Positions 17,975-27,200 of a DNA stretch of 64,000 bases are shown here, in pieces. The notes under the pieces were generated by a model. It did no database searches. It was given only the letters and a program-made list of their open reading frames with translations, and had not been told where the DNA came from. The DNA comes from GCA-2720975 sp964467985 (GTDB taxonomy: Bacteria; Planctomycetota; UBA1135; GCA-002686595): contig CAYXTP010000006.1 of assembly GCA_964467985.1 (NCBI GenBank), positions 1-64,000 of the forward strand. Reading direction: 5' to 3'. Made by a program: the position numbers and the translations under genes. How positions within the stretch are numbered: position 1 is the stretch's first letter; every line of letters starts with the position of its first letter.

Positions 17975-19813
17975 CTAGCGCCGGTGAAACGCCCGCTCCA
18001 GGTCGGGCAACTTGAAGCGCACCTTGGTCGGGCGCGAATGGGGACAGGTTTGGTCGGTCTCCAGCAGGGCAGCGCGCTGCAGCAAGCTGCGGATCGCCTC
18101 TTCAGTCAGCGTATCTCCGGCCATGATCGACGAGCGGCAGGCGCTGCTGTGCAGCACCTCCTCAATGACGTCCTCGGCACCGGGCACCTGTCCGGTACGG
18201 CCCACCACCTCCACTAGATCACGCACGAGGCCTTCCACGTCCGGATGGCGCAGACGCGCTGGCAATCCGTGCACGGCCACCGTACTGGGTCCAAAGACGG
18301 CGAGTTCGATGCCGATGGGCTGCAGGGCTGGCATGTGTCCTGAAAGCAATTCCAGGTCGGAACGCGAGAGCTCGACCAATTCCGGGACCAGGTAGCGCTG
18401 AACCTCGACTTTGTTTTCGCGAACATCACGGCGCAACTCTTCGAAGGTCGTACGCTCGTGCAATGCGTGCTGATCAATGATCTCGAATCCATCGGGCAGC
18501 GCACGCACCAGGTACGTGCGCGCGATCTGTAGGAAAGGCCCGCGCAGGTCGTCGCCCTCTTGCCACTCGCGGCGCTCGTCTTCCCGTTGCTCGCGAGTGC
18601 TCGGGGAGGCAGCGGGAGGAGCCTGGGAGGGGATCACATCCGGTCGATCGCGACCGGCCACTTCACGCACTTCGAACCCGGAGGTGGTGGTGCCGGACGC
18701 GGCCGTCGGCAGTGGGCCAGGGTTGGGTAGGGGCACCTGATTGGGATCTTCGCGTTGCTCCCGGCGCTGCATGGAAAGCAACATAGACTCGCCCGGGGTC
18801 GACATGTCTGTACGCCGCACGGCCTCGCGCAGGTGGTGCACGAGGAAACCGAACAGCCGCCGAGAGTCGCGCAGGCGCACCTCGCTCTTGGCCGGGTGCA
18901 CATTGACATCCACTTGGGCTGGATCGATGGAGAGTTGCAGGAAAGCCACCGGCTGCCGGCCCTCTTCCAGGAAGCCTCGGTACGAGTCACGCAACACACG
19001 CGTCAACACCCTGTCGCGCATGGGCCGACCGTTCAGGAACCACATCTGACGCGCCGTATCCCGACGGCTGAAGCGCGGCGGGGCGACGTAGCCGACCAGG
19101 TGCGTGGAGCCATCTTCCGCTTCCACCGGCTCCAGACTCTCCGCCAACTCGGCGCCAAAGGTGCGCCGGATGCGGGCCAGAAAGTCCATGTTCGCTTCCA
19201 CATCAAAAACTCGCTTGCCCCCGTGCGTCACGATGAAGCCCACGCCCATGTGGGCCAGGGCCGCCCGCTGAACCACATCCAGGCAACGGGAGAGCTCTGT
19301 CGAGGTGCGCTTCAAGAAACGCCGTCGAGCCGGTGTGTTGAAGAACAAGTCGCGCACTTCAATGCGCGTCCCTATGGCCCCGCCCGCCTCGCGCACTTCG
19401 GACAACTTGCCGCCCACGTTCTGCACACTCGCACCCGTGGTCTGCCCCTCTGGCCGCGAGCGGATGCTGCAGCGCGCCACGGATCCCATGGAGGCCAGGG
19501 CTTCGCCCCGAAAACCAAGGCTCGCGATGTGATCGAGATCCTCTGGGTTCTGCAACTTGCTCGTGGCGTGGGCGTGGAATGCCATGGCAAGGTCCTCCGT
19601 TCCCATGCCACAACCATCGTCGCTGACCCGCACGAGCTTCACGCCCCCTTCCTCCAAGTCTACGCGCACCTCGCTGGCCCCCGCGTCCAGGGCATTCTCG
19701 ACCAGTTCCTTGACCACCGAAGCCGGCCGCTCAATGACCTCCCCCGCCGCTATCTGATTGCGCACGACCTCGGGCAAGAGAGCGATCCGGGCGGGCGGGG
19801 TCTGGGGCTGCAT
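17975..19813 (-). CDS. mutL: DNA mismatch repair protein MutL (endonuclease-type)
   Basis: A 612-residue protein. The N-terminal GHKL ATPase has IAAGEVIERPASVVKELVEN, DDGCGM and GFRGEALAS. The C-terminal dimerisation domain carries the endonuclease motif DQHALHERTTFE (DQHAx2Ex4E) at about residue 447 and a CPHSRPTKV motif at about 590, so it should be a nicking MutL, as in bacteria without MutH. The middle linker is rich in P, E and R. It follows holA by 21 nt on the same strand. mutS is not in the window. Confidence 0.96.
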   Translation of the reverse strand: MQPQTPPARIALLPEVVRNQIAAGEVIERPASVVKELVENALDAGASEVRVDLEEGGVKLVRVSDDGCGMGTEDLAMAFHAHATSKLQNPEDLDHIASLGFRGEALASMGSVARCSIRSRPEGQTTGASVQNVGGKLSEVREAGGAIGTRIEVRDLFFNTPARRRFLKRTSTELSRCLDVVQRAALAHMGVGFIVTHGGKRVFDVEANMDFLARIRRTFGAELAESLEPVEAEDGSTHLVGYVAPPRFSRRDTARQMWFLNGRPMRDRVLTRVLRDSYRGFLEEGRQPVAFLQLSIDPAQVDVNVHPAKSEVRLRDSRRLFGFLVHHLREAVRRTDMSTPGESMLLSMQRREQREDPNQVPLPNPGPLPTAASGTTTSGFEVREVAGRDRPDVIPSQAPPAASPSTREQREDERREWQEGDDLRGPFLQIARTYLVRALPDGFEIIDQHALHERTTFEELRRDVRENKVEVQRYLVPELVELSRSDLELLSGHMPALQPIGIELAVFGPSTVAVHGLPARLRHPDVEGLVRDLVEVVGRTGQVPGAEDVIEEVLHSSACRSSIMAGDTLTEEAIRSLLQRAALLETDQTCPHSRPTKVRFKLPDLERAFHRR

Positions 19814-19834
19814 GGGAGCAGTGTAGCGAACCCG

Positions 19835-20968
19835 TCAGCGATCGCGCTTGGCCCAGCGTAGGCCGAGCAGGGCAAAGTCGTTGACGTCGACTCGGGCCCC
19901 ACTGCGCGAGTGGCGTTCCAGGGCAGCCGCCTGGTCCAGCATCCTCTGCCATTGGGCTGGACTGCGGGCGCTGAGACGCTTGGCCTTGCGTTGCACCGTT
20001 GCGGGGGCCCCACGCACGCCCGCGCTGGCCAGGGCGGCTTCTGGGGACTGGCCGCGTTCCAGATGGCGTGCAGCTCGAGTGAATTCCATGAGCCCCTTGG
20101 TGAGTGCCACGGTCAAGACGGCCACCAGGGCACTGCGGTCCACCGTGCGCTTGTCGCCCTTGCTGCGGAATCCCGCTGCGAAGAGAGCCTCGATCCCAAC
20201 GCTGGCCTGGGCCCCGTCCCCATCGATGAGTTTGTCCGCCAGATCCCAAGGGGAACCGCCGGATTCCCAACGAACAAGCTCGGTGATGCCCTTGTCCCCG
20301 CGGCCGCGCAGTTGCTCCAACTTGCCACACAAGCCGGCGAGATCGTTGCCCATCGCGGCCACGAGGTAGACGGCCTCTTCCACGCCCAGAGGAACCTTGG
20401 CCTTGCGCGCACGGTCCGCTATCCACAAGACGAGTTCCGCCTTGCGCGGGTCGGGGTCCCAGGGGGGAGGCGAGTCGTAGAGCTTGCGGCAGGCGACCAG
20501 GATTCCATCCGACTTCTGGATGGCTTTGACCAGCACGTGGTCCGCGCGCAGGTTGGCAGCGGCCAGGATCAGGCAGCCCTGAACCTGCCCACTGGCGAGG
20601 GCCGTGAGGCGGCTCTTGAGGGCGTCGACGAGTCCCTGTGAGAATTCCTTCGCTCCTTTGCGCACAACCTTCTCGGCGTTCTCCAGCACGATCGTGCGAG
20701 CACCGGCAAAGAGAGCACCTGAGGTCAAGTCGTCGAGCAGTGTCGCCTGGGAGAACTCAGGATCGGAGGCGTCGTGCCGGCAGATTTCATCCCCGCGCTG
20801 CTTGGCCACACTCAGCACGAGTCGAATGCCCTGGTCGCGGAAGTAGCGTTCTTCGCCACGGAAGCACACGGCGTGTAGGGGATCGGAGAGTCGTTTGCTC
20901 AATTCGGCCAGGGCCGTTGCGGGGTGCGGATCGCGGGCCTTCGCCGCACGCTTGCGAGTGGCCGCCAT
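19835..20968 (-). CDS. holA: DNA polymerase III delta subunit (HolA-like)
   Basis: A 377-residue protein of HolA size. Near the N-terminus AVCFRGEERYFRDQGI matches the family (ylxGdE.yl...). Then LFAGARTIVLENAEK (where the family has a lF...rlvvl pattern), a Lys-rich helical middle, and a C-terminal helical collar domain. Delta opens the sliding clamp within the clamp-loader complex. Its ATG overlaps the stop of the downstream UbiA gene by one base: the stop TGA of ubiA lies at 20968-20970 within CATCA, giving TGATG on the minus strand. Divergent sequence lowers certainty slightly, but motif order and length agree. Confidence 0.86.
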   Translation of the reverse strand: MAATRKRAAKARDPHPATALAELSKRLSDPLHAVCFRGEERYFRDQGIRLVLSVAKQRGDEICRHDASDPEFSQATLLDDLTSGALFAGARTIVLENAEKVVRKGAKEFSQGLVDALKSRLTALASGQVQGCLILAAANLRADHVLVKAIQKSDGILVACRKLYDSPPPWDPDPRKAELVLWIADRARKAKVPLGVEEAVYLVAAMGNDLAGLCGKLEQLRGRGDKGITELVRWESGGSPWDLADKLIDGDGAQASVGIEALFAAGFRSKGDKRTVDRSALVAVLTVALTKGLMEFTRAARHLERGQSPEAALASAGVRGAPATVQRKAKRLSARSPAQWQRMLDQAAALERHSRSGARVDVNDFALLGLRWAKRDR

Positions 20969-21855
20969 CAGGCCAGCTCCCCCACTGCCAGACCTGAGCC
21001 CCAGCCCATGTCGAGAACCAAGCCCAGGAACAGCGCCACGCCCACCCAGCCGTTCAGGGTGAAGAATGCGCGGTCTACACGCGAAAGATCATCGGCGCGC
21101 ACGATCCATTGCTCGTAGGCCAAGAGGCCTGCGGCCAGGACGACGAATGCCAGGTACACGGGACCGAGGCCCGCCTTCAAGTAGAACAGCAGCAAGCAGG
21201 TCACCGTGCACAGGTGCAGTGCGCGGGATATCCAGAGGGCTCGCGCGACTCCCCAGCGCGCAGGAATCGAGTGCAAGCCCCTGGCCTGGTCGATCTCCAC
21301 ATCCTGGCAGGAGTAGATCACGTCGAAGCCCGCCACCCAGGTCCAGACGGCGGCCGCCAACCAAAGAATGGGCTCAAGATCCCCCCCGAGGCTGCCGCGG
21401 ATCGCGATCCAAGCACCCAGGGGAGCGAGGGCTAGCGAAAGCCCCAGCACGAGGTGCACGAGCGCGCTGAAGCGTTTGAAGTAGCTGTATCCCAACAGCA
21501 CCAGGAGCACGGCTGGAGACAACTGACCCGCAAGGGGATTGAGCGCCCAAGCCGCTGCGACAAAGACCGAAGCGGAGGCGACCACCAGGACGCGCACGGA
21601 CCCCACGCTCAGGTTGCCAGCGGGCAATTCACGGCCTTGCGTGCGTGGGTTCAAGGCATCGATCTTGCGGTCGACGAGTCGGTTGAATGCCATGGCTGCG
21701 GTGCGCGCACTCACGGCAGCCAACAGGATCCAGCCTAGGTCTCCGAATCCGGGCATGCCGCCCGCTGCCAGCCAGGCGCCCTGTAACGCAAACGGCAGAG
21801 CGAAGATCGAATGAGAGAAGGCGACGAGAGAGAGGTACTTGCCCAGTGCTTTCAC
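20968..21855 (-). CDS. ubiA: UbiA-family prenyltransferase (likely quinone biosynthesis)
   Basis: 295 residues, GTG start at 21855, about eight membrane helices. Both Asp-rich motifs are present: NRLVDRKIDALNPRT (NRxxDxxID) and DVIYSCQDVEIDQARGLHS (YDxxDxxxD-like). Such enzymes transfer a polyprenyl chain to an aromatic acid. The NRLVDRxID/NPRT form is that of 4-hydroxybenzoate prenyltransferases and of MqnP in the futalosine menaquinone route. Together with the adjacent flavin prenyltransferase and UbiE/MenG genes this points to menaquinone synthesis; I cannot tell the aromatic substrate. The start overlaps the upstream ubiX stop by 4 nt (GTGA). Confidence 0.88.
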   Translation of the reverse strand: MKALGKYLSLVAFSHSIFALPFALQGAWLAAGGMPGFGDLGWILLAAVSARTAAMAFNRLVDRKIDALNPRTQGRELPAGNLSVGSVRVLVVASASVFVAAAWALNPLAGQLSPAVLLVLLGYSYFKRFSALVHLVLGLSLALAPLGAWIAIRGSLGGDLEPILWLAAAVWTWVAGFDVIYSCQDVEIDQARGLHSIPARWGVARALWISRALHLCTVTCLLLFYLKAGLGPVYLAFVVLAAGLLAYEQWIVRADDLSRVDRAFFTLNGWVGVALFLGLVLDMGWGSGLAVGELA

Positions 21856-22502
21856 GCAGGACCCCCCGGGTGATGGATGCCCACTTCCTCGGGCGGCTCA
21901 CTCTCGCCCCAGCGCGCCCCCAGACCGTGCTCCACTCCCAATCGGTCGAGGGCCTTGGCCACAACGAAGTGCACGAGGTCGTCGAGTGTCTTGGGATGCA
22001 AGTAGAAGCCCGGAGTACAGGGCAGGATGGCTGCCCCCATGCGCGCCAACTGCAACATGTTCGACAGGTGCACCTCGGACAGCGGCGTCTCGCGTGGCAT
22101 CACGAGCAGGGTGCGGCCCTCTTTCAAGGCCACGTCCGCCGCACGCTCCACCAAATTCGAGGAGAAGCCGTGGGTCACACGCGCTAGGGTGCCCATGGAA
22201 CAGGGTGCCAAGATCACGGCACCGGTCAGGGCGCTGCCGGAAGCGGCGGGCGACTCGACGGCCTCGCCGGGGAAGGCGCGCACGGAAGCAGCCGTCTCCT
22301 GCCCTAGCCACTCGTCGAGACAGGCCTCGAGATCTCGCCCTCCAGGCCCCGGGTCGACGCCCAGCTCATGGGCCATGACCTTGGCGCCAGCGTCCGTGAT
22401 CGACAGGTCCACGTCGTGGCCCGCGCGGACCAATTCGCGCACGAGTGCGGTGCTGTAGGCGTGTCCGCTCGCACCTGTGATGCCGATGAAGAAGCGCCCC
22501 AT
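21852..22502 (-). CDS. ubiX: UbiX-type flavin prenyltransferase
   Basis: 216 residues from ATG at 22502 (MGRFFIGITGASGHAYS). The open frame runs upstream to 22823 but that part is antisense-like and overlaps the CPBP gene. Motifs: GITGASG at the N-terminus (FMN binding), then ILAPCSMGTLARVTHGFSSN (the CSMxTLAxIA.G.s.nL signature), LLVMPRETPLSEVHLSNM and the closing PGFYLHPKTLDDLV. It makes prenylated FMN, the cofactor for UbiD-type decarboxylases. No ubiD is in the window. The stop overlaps the start of ubiA by 4 nt, so the two are translationally coupled. Confidence 0.95.
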   Translation of the reverse strand: MGRFFIGITGASGHAYSTALVRELVRAGHDVDLSITDAGAKVMAHELGVDPGPGGRDLEACLDEWLGQETAASVRAFPGEAVESPAASGSALTGAVILAPCSMGTLARVTHGFSSNLVERAADVALKEGRTLLVMPRETPLSEVHLSNMLQLARMGAAILPCTPGFYLHPKTLDDLVHFVVAKALDRLGVEHGLGARWGESEPPEEVGIHHPGGPA

Positions 22503-22554
22503 GACCCGAGAGACGCAGACTAGCAGATCCCCACTGACACGGCCCGAACGCGTT

Positions 22555-23394
22555 TCAGAATCCCATCTCCGGCCCGGCTCCCAGTAGCAGGCCCAGGTTG
22601 AACCAGGCGTGGGCCCAAGCCGCAACACCCGGTCCGCGCCAGCGCAGGATCGCGCCCAAGGCCACACCGGCCAGCAGTCTCCAAAGGAACACGAAGGCAT
22701 CGAAAACCTCCCCCCCAGGCCCAAGCCAAGTGGTGAAGGCAGCCAGGTGCATGGCCGCAAAGATCGCCGCAGAGCCGACGAGGCCCACACCCTCTGCGGA
22801 GAGGCGGGCAGGGGCAAGTCCAACTCCGAAGTAGCTCAGCAAGACGCGCACGGTGAGGAATAGGCCACTGTAGAGGATGACCCGAAAGAAGAGCTCTTCG
22901 TGGGCTGCGGTGCCCAAGATAAATGCCGCACGCGCGAGCCCAGGAGGCGAGCCCGGCCCAACGCTGAACCCTGCCGGGGGTTCGATGCCGCCGAGCAGAT
23001 GCGTGCAGAGCAGCAAGGTGGGCGCGAGCAACAGAGCCCAGGCTCCACCCTCACCCACCATTTTCAGGAGACGCAATCCCAAGCCATGGCGATGTCGCCA
23101 GACCTGGACCATGGCCCCCACCAGCAGGACCAACAGGATCCCCTGTCTGGCCAAGGAGGCCTGCTCCCCAAGAGGAGTCAGGAAGCGAAACAGGCAGAGT
23201 TCTGCGGTGCTGCGATTCGACACGGGTGAGCTGGCGATCGACCATTCGTAGGCCGCCAGCAAGGGAACACAGGCCAGGTAGCCCATGGCCAAGGTGCCCT
23301 GCACTCCCCGTTGGTTGAAGTCTCTGTCCTGGTCGAGATCCGAATCCTCGAGTTCCTCGTCCCATTCCTCCTCGTCTTCGTAGTCGTCTTGCAT
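22555..23394 (-). CDS. CPBP-family (CAAX-like) intramembrane protease
   Basis: 279 residues. A very acidic N-terminal tail (about 28 residues, mostly D/E) precedes several membrane helices. The CPBP motifs are present: AAHEELFFRVILYS (EExxxR), AAIFAAMHLAAF (His of motif 2) and GVAAWAHAWFNLGLLLG (His/Asn motif). These residues form the active site of Rce1-like glutamate intramembrane peptidases. Bacterial members often act in immunity to bacteriocins or in membrane protein processing; the role here is unknown. It starts by a TGATG overlap with the upstream menG/ubiE gene and lies 52 nt before ubiX, inside the quinone block. Confidence 0.85.
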   Translation of the reverse strand: MQDDYEDEEEWDEELEDSDLDQDRDFNQRGVQGTLAMGYLACVPLLAAYEWSIASSPVSNRSTAELCLFRFLTPLGEQASLARQGILLVLLVGAMVQVWRHRHGLGLRLLKMVGEGGAWALLLAPTLLLCTHLLGGIEPPAGFSVGPGSPPGLARAAFILGTAAHEELFFRVILYSGLFLTVRVLLSYFGVGLAPARLSAEGVGLVGSAAIFAAMHLAAFTTWLGPGGEVFDAFVFLWRLLAGVALGAILRWRGPGVAAWAHAWFNLGLLLGAGPEMGF

Positions 23395-24107
23395 CAGGCC
23401 GGGACTCCGCTTTCATCCCCCCTGAGCACCGTGCCGTAGTGCAAGCAGGCGATGCCGCCAGTCAGGCGTTCGAAGCCACATTGCACCAGACCCTGCTGCT
23501 CCATTTCCTGCTGAAAGGCCTCGGGCTGGGGCCAGGCGAGGACCGTGCGCGGCAGGTACGCGTAGGCGTCTCCGTCGCGCGAAATCAGGCGCCCCAGAGC
23601 CGGCAGGATACGCGTGAAGTAGGCGCGGTAGATCCAACCGAAGAGCGCACCCGGGGGCGTCGAGAATTCCAACACGAACACCTGCCCACCTGGGCGCACG
23701 ACGCGGCCCATTTCACGCAGCCCCTGCAAGCGGTCGCCAACGTTTCGGATGCCGAAGGCCACGCAAGCCACATCCACGCTGTCGGTCTGGGCCGGGACGC
23801 TCAGGGCATCCCCCTGTACGAATTGGGCGCGGTCCCTCGCGGGTCGCAGTTTACCCGGCGCGCGTTGCAGCATGGGCAGGGTGAAGTCGACTCCCAAGAC
23901 CTGGGCACCCGCTCGGGCAAAGGCCACAGCCAGGTCCCCGGTACCGGTGCAGACATCGAGAACCGCCCGTCCGCGCACTTTACCCGCGCGCTTGACTACG
24001 CGCTTCCTCCAACGCCGATCGATGCCGCAGGACAGCACGCGATTGAGAAAGTCGTAGCTGCCCGCGATGCGGGCGAACATGGACTGCACGGCCTTGGAGT
24101 CGGACAT
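23394..24107 (-). CDS. ubiE: UbiE/MenG quinone C-methyltransferase
   Basis: About 237 residues from ATG at 24107 (MSDSKAVQSMFARIAGSYDFLNR); ATGs at 24119 and 24128 are also possible. The N-terminus V..MF..IA..YD..N is the family signature. SAM-binding motif I is VLDVCTGTGDLA, followed by VDFTLPML, VAFGIRNVGDR and VLEFSTPPG, all typical of UbiE/MenG. It methylates demethylmenaquinone (and/or the ubiquinone precursor). First gene of the run ubiE - CPBP - ubiX - ubiA - holA - mutL, which are coupled or closely spaced on the minus strand. Confidence 0.95.
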   Translation of the reverse strand: MSDSKAVQSMFARIAGSYDFLNRVLSCGIDRRWRKRVVKRAGKVRGRAVLDVCTGTGDLAVAFARAGAQVLGVDFTLPMLQRAPGKLRPARDRAQFVQGDALSVPAQTDSVDVACVAFGIRNVGDRLQGLREMGRVVRPGGQVFVLEFSTPPGALFGWIYRAYFTRILPALGRLISRDGDAYAYLPRTVLAWPQPEAFQQEMEQQGLVQCGFERLTGGIACLHYGTVLRGDESGVPA

Positions 24108-24155
24108 CGGGGTGAGCATAGGCCCCAAAGGGGCGCCGGGGGAAGCGCTGAATGC

Positions 24156-24190
24156 ACCACGCCCGCAAGGTAGAACCTCGCGGGCGTGGT
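24156..24190. terminator. Long hairpin between a lipoprotein gene and ubiE
   Basis: ACCACGCCCGC and GCGGGCGTGGT form an 11-bp perfect stem, and within the loop AGGT-AGA-ACCT can pair again, so the whole 35 nt folds into a nearly continuous hairpin. It lies about 75 nt past the stop of the minus-strand lipoprotein gene and about 50 nt before ubiE. There is no U-tract on either strand, so it may be a U-less terminator, an RNA-processing stem or an attenuator. A smaller stem GGCCCCAAAGGGGC lies just beyond at about 24121-24134. Confidence 0.5.
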
Positions 24191-24263
24191 CGCGTTGCTT
24201 TGGGTAGGTCCCGTCGGACTCAAGCAGCGGAACGGCTCAAGCTCGATGGGATCCTCGATGGGT

Positions 24264-27200
24264 TTACTGCCTCCAGTAGTCCATCACCCCACTCACGTTG
24301 GGAACCTGCACAGACTGGATTCCAGTCTGGAAGGCGTTGATGTCCTTGCGCAGGACACCGGCCTTGGCCAGATCGAAGACGTCCACCACACCGAAGCCAC
24401 CGGTCACGTTGGGCACGGCGGCAAACATGAAGCCCGGCTCGTTGGTGTTCACGACCGCACCCACGACCCGCACGAGTCCCTTGCCGTTACCCGGCAGGGC
24501 GGAACCCGCACTGAAGGAGGTAATCATGCTGGGCAGACCACCCAAGTTGCGCAGGTTGTCAAAGGCGATGTCCACGGGGATTCCAGAGAGGCCCTGGGGA
24601 CCCTCGCCAATAGAGACGTTCACACCAAAAGCCATGTCCCGGATACCGGTCTGACCCACGTTGCCGGAAGTCAGGAAGAGCTGGCCCGTGACGGCAGACT
24701 CCACCCAGAGCTGGGTCAGGGCGCCCACGTTGGGCGGACCCGGATCCCCGGAGACCGTGTCGATGGGACCCTCGTGGGCGATCCACACAGCCATGAACAG
24801 GTTGATCGGATCAATCTGCAGCTTCTTGGGACTGTTGAAGGTGAAGGGAGCGATTCCGATCACGTCGTCATAACCCCAGCCGTTCACGCCGTTGGGACCG
24901 GACTCGAAGAGAGCCACGTTTCCGTTGCGGTTCAGGATGTAGGCGAAGTAGACGTTGCGGCTGTACGCCAAACCGGGCACCTGGCGCGGAAAGGCGACGA
25001 CGTCGAAGGGCTTGTTGAGCTGGGCGCTGACGCGCGTGCGCTCCACAAGCGAGAAGGCCGAGATGATCGAGAGGGTGTCGTCATCCTCGTTGCAGACAAG
25101 GATGTCCTCGTTGCCCGGTTGCCAGGCGATCCCGCGCGGACCCTTGCCCACCACAGTCGTCTTCACGATTTGGTGGAAGGTGGCCGAGGAGGGGTCGATG
25201 TCGATGAAGGAAACCGTATCCGAGAACTGGTTGGTCACCGCCAGGAGATCCAGGTTCGGACCCATGGCAAACTCGGTGGGGTCGGTCATCGCAATGCGCT
25301 CCACCACAGTCATGCGGTTGGAGTTGAAGACCGTGATCTCGCCCGCTTGGCGATCGAGGACGTACAGGAAGTGACCCACCTGCTGGCGAATCATGTACGC
25401 GAAGCAGTTCTCCACCTTGATCTGTCCCTGGCTGGGCCCGAGGAAGAAGCAGTTCTGCTCGGGGGTCAGGAGACCAGAAGGCGGTACCGGCGGGTTGGCA
25501 AGGGGATCACCGAACGGATCGCCAGGAACCAACAGGTTGTTCTTGGGCAGCCCGGGAGGCGGCATGAAGTGGTCGACCGAGGTCGGCTCCTGCCCCAACA
25601 GATAGGGGGCCACGCACAAGGGCGGGAAGGAGAGCGGCGGAGGGTTGGGGTGCGGTGCCCACGAGATCATGTTCTCGTAGCCAGCCATCAAGCTTCCAAT
25701 CACAAAGCCACCCGGCGCCACCGGTGTCAGGGTGTTGCCACCCGTGCCCGGCTGACCGTTGATGATCTTGAGACCATCGAGGGTGCAGACCGAACCACCG
25801 TTACCTGCCAAACACCCGAAGGGGTACTTGGCGTTGTTGAAGGTCCCGTCCAAGGAGTGCCCAAGCATCATGTCGGAAACGTCCGACACGAGCGGCGGGG
25901 CCACGACTTGGTCGTTCAAGGATGTGTCTCGAGCCAGGGTGAAGACACCGGCCGAACCCCCATCCAAAGTACAACTGCCCACGGCCAGCGGCGGACGCAA
26001 GCCCGTCTGGAAGCGCACGTTGGCGTTGTAGGGGAAGTTGGTGTTGCCTTCGACGGGCTGGCCTTCAATGAAGGTCGGGTTACCCGTCCCCTGGCCGAAG
26101 CCGTTCAAGTCCAGCACCGAGATACCAGGCAAGGCGCCACTGCGCGCAAGGTAAACGGCATCCGGAGTCACGGGGGCATTCACCATTCCCGGGCCTTCGC
26201 CCGTAATGAAGTAGGTGGATCCGCCGAGGATGTTGAAGTTGGGAACCAAGTTCCCGGGGTCGGCGGGATCAGGGTTGCGCGCCAGGTCCTCAATCTGGCC
26301 CGGGTTGATCGTGATGTCCACCCGCGAGAAGGTGCCACAGGTGCCGAAGGACGGGCCTGATCCGGGGAAGTTGAAGGCCGGAATCAGGTCGTAGATCGAC
26401 AAGTCGAAGGGACTCAGGGGCACAACGGTGAACGGCATGTCCGTACGCGTCGACGAAGGACCAAACTCGACCTTCAAGGCCGAGGACAGGTTGGCCGGCG
26501 CGGTACCGTCGATCACGCCCACGGTGTAGGGCTGCACCGGCTCGGTGAACTCCACGCGAATGTTCGTCAGGGGATCCACGTCCGTGTCGCCACCACCGGG
26601 GGTGATGAGCGGCTCTTGAAGCGGGGGAGGCGTGCGCACGACCTCGGGGGAGAGGATGTCGGCTCCCACCGTCGAAGCAGCCAATACCTGCTGATTCAGG
26701 CCCTTGCCGTTGTCGGCGCGCACGGCTGTCGTGAAGCGCAGACGAATCTCGAAGCCCACGGGAAAGGTCTCGTAGGTCGAGAGGTCCGAGTCCGCGTCCG
26801 GAACGAACACGAAGCTCGACTTGGACACGAGCTGACTCGAGCCCACGAACCCAGCGTCTGTACCGGGGAAGCCCTGGCCTTCCGGATCCACTACAGTCGT
26901 TGCCCCGGTATCGCTGTCGAGAGCAACCCAGGTCTCCAGGGGCCGGCGCGGCGGATCACCAGAGAGGTCATCCCCAAGGGTCTGTCCGTTGACAAACGCG
27001 CGCCCGACGACCGGCAACGCCGTGCCTGTCACCGGGTCGATGGCCACGACGCTCACAGCACCGGTCAATCCGGAGTTCGCAAGAGACCCAGGTGAAGGGT
27101 CAAAGATCGTGTTCAGGTCCAGGTCGCGGGTGAAACGCGCCACGAGGAAGTGGTTGCCCACTGCGCCGCTGGGCAGAATCGCCGCTGAGTTGAACTGCGG

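Noticed and set aside
24186..26360. 724-residue plus-strand open frame opposite the large lipoprotein gene
   Set aside because: Its product is rich in His, Arg, Val and Gly with no signal or domain, as expected of an antisense shadow in a GC-rich gene; the minus-strand frame has a lipobox and recognisable domains.
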